Shown here piece after piece: positions 5,541 through 5,545 of a stretch of DNA of 5,545 nt; within the stretch, counting starts at the first letter, position 1; each line of letters begins with the position of its first letter. The stretch covers positions 1 to 5,545 of the forward strand of contig JAOQAL010000377.1 in assembly GCA_025963615.1 (NCBI GenBank), in the 5' to 3' direction. The notes beneath the pieces are model-generated. The model saw only the letters and a program-made list of their open reading frames with translations, was not told the origin of the DNA and ran no database searches. The stretch comes from Chitinophagaceae bacterium (lineage in GTDB: Bacteria > Bacteroidota > Bacteroidia > Chitinophagales > Chitinophagaceae). Position numbers and translations under genes: made by a program.

Positions 5541-5545
5541 TCATC

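Larger units (their letters stand above)
4932..5545. other. Long intergenic region without a credible gene
   Basis: These 614 bases hold no convincing coding sequence on either strand. A plus-strand 100-codon frame (5193-5495) and a minus-strand 54-codon frame (5015-5179) are open, but both run through palindromes or the inverted repeat and have no recognisable domain. What the stretch contains is an inverted repeat pair (5062-5080 and 5522-5540), a homopolymer hairpin (5284-5309), three TCCCGAT-type hairpins and further GC-rich palindromes up to 5442. Parts look like dispersed repeats typical of Chitinophagaceae-like genomes. The promoter of the dehydrogenase unit is expected near its low-coordinate end. 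Confidence 0.6.

Overview
The window most likely comes from a member of the Bacteroidota, probably Chitinophagaceae or a close relative. I base this on moderate GC, genes mostly without Shine-Dalgarno sequences, a Bacteroidota-type bshC, and intergenic DNA full of short palindromes of the TCCCGAT...ATCGGGA type. No 16S rRNA or other marker is present, so the assignment is an inference. All supported genes lie on the minus strand, so transcription runs from high to low coordinates.

Region by region, in the direction of transcription. (1) 5545-4932 is a non-coding stretch of about 610 bases. It holds an inverted repeat pair about 440 bases apart (5062-5080 and 5522-5540), a cluster of hairpins (5284-5442) and possibly the promoter of the next gene. 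(2) 4931-1126 is a likely three-gene transcription unit with gaps of 51 and 65 bases. It encodes a DadA-like FAD-dependent D-amino-acid dehydrogenase, an exported SMP-30/gluconolactonase-like beta-propeller protein, and BshC, the last enzyme of bacillithiol synthesis. No shared pathway is evident, so co-transcription rests only on spacing and orientation. (3) 1125-1 is AT-richer accessory DNA. It carries two successive 'toxin tail, then small gene' units. A 51-codon open tail ends at 859 and is followed after 3 bases by a 125-residue probable immunity protein. A 91-codon tail, resembling the C-terminal toxin domain of RHS/polymorphic toxins, ends at 40 and is followed after 4 bases by a new start codon at 35, whose gene leaves the window.

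The accessory part looks like a store of displaced polymorphic-toxin tips with their immunity genes, downstream of the housekeeping gene bshC. No full toxin N-terminus is present. A perfect 10-bp palindrome (986-1008) lies at the upstream edge of the first cassette, and an AT-rich hairpin (307-329) lies at the upstream edge of the second. These are the most interesting features of the window. The family assignment of the toxin tails is from remembered sequence patterns and has not been checked by a search.
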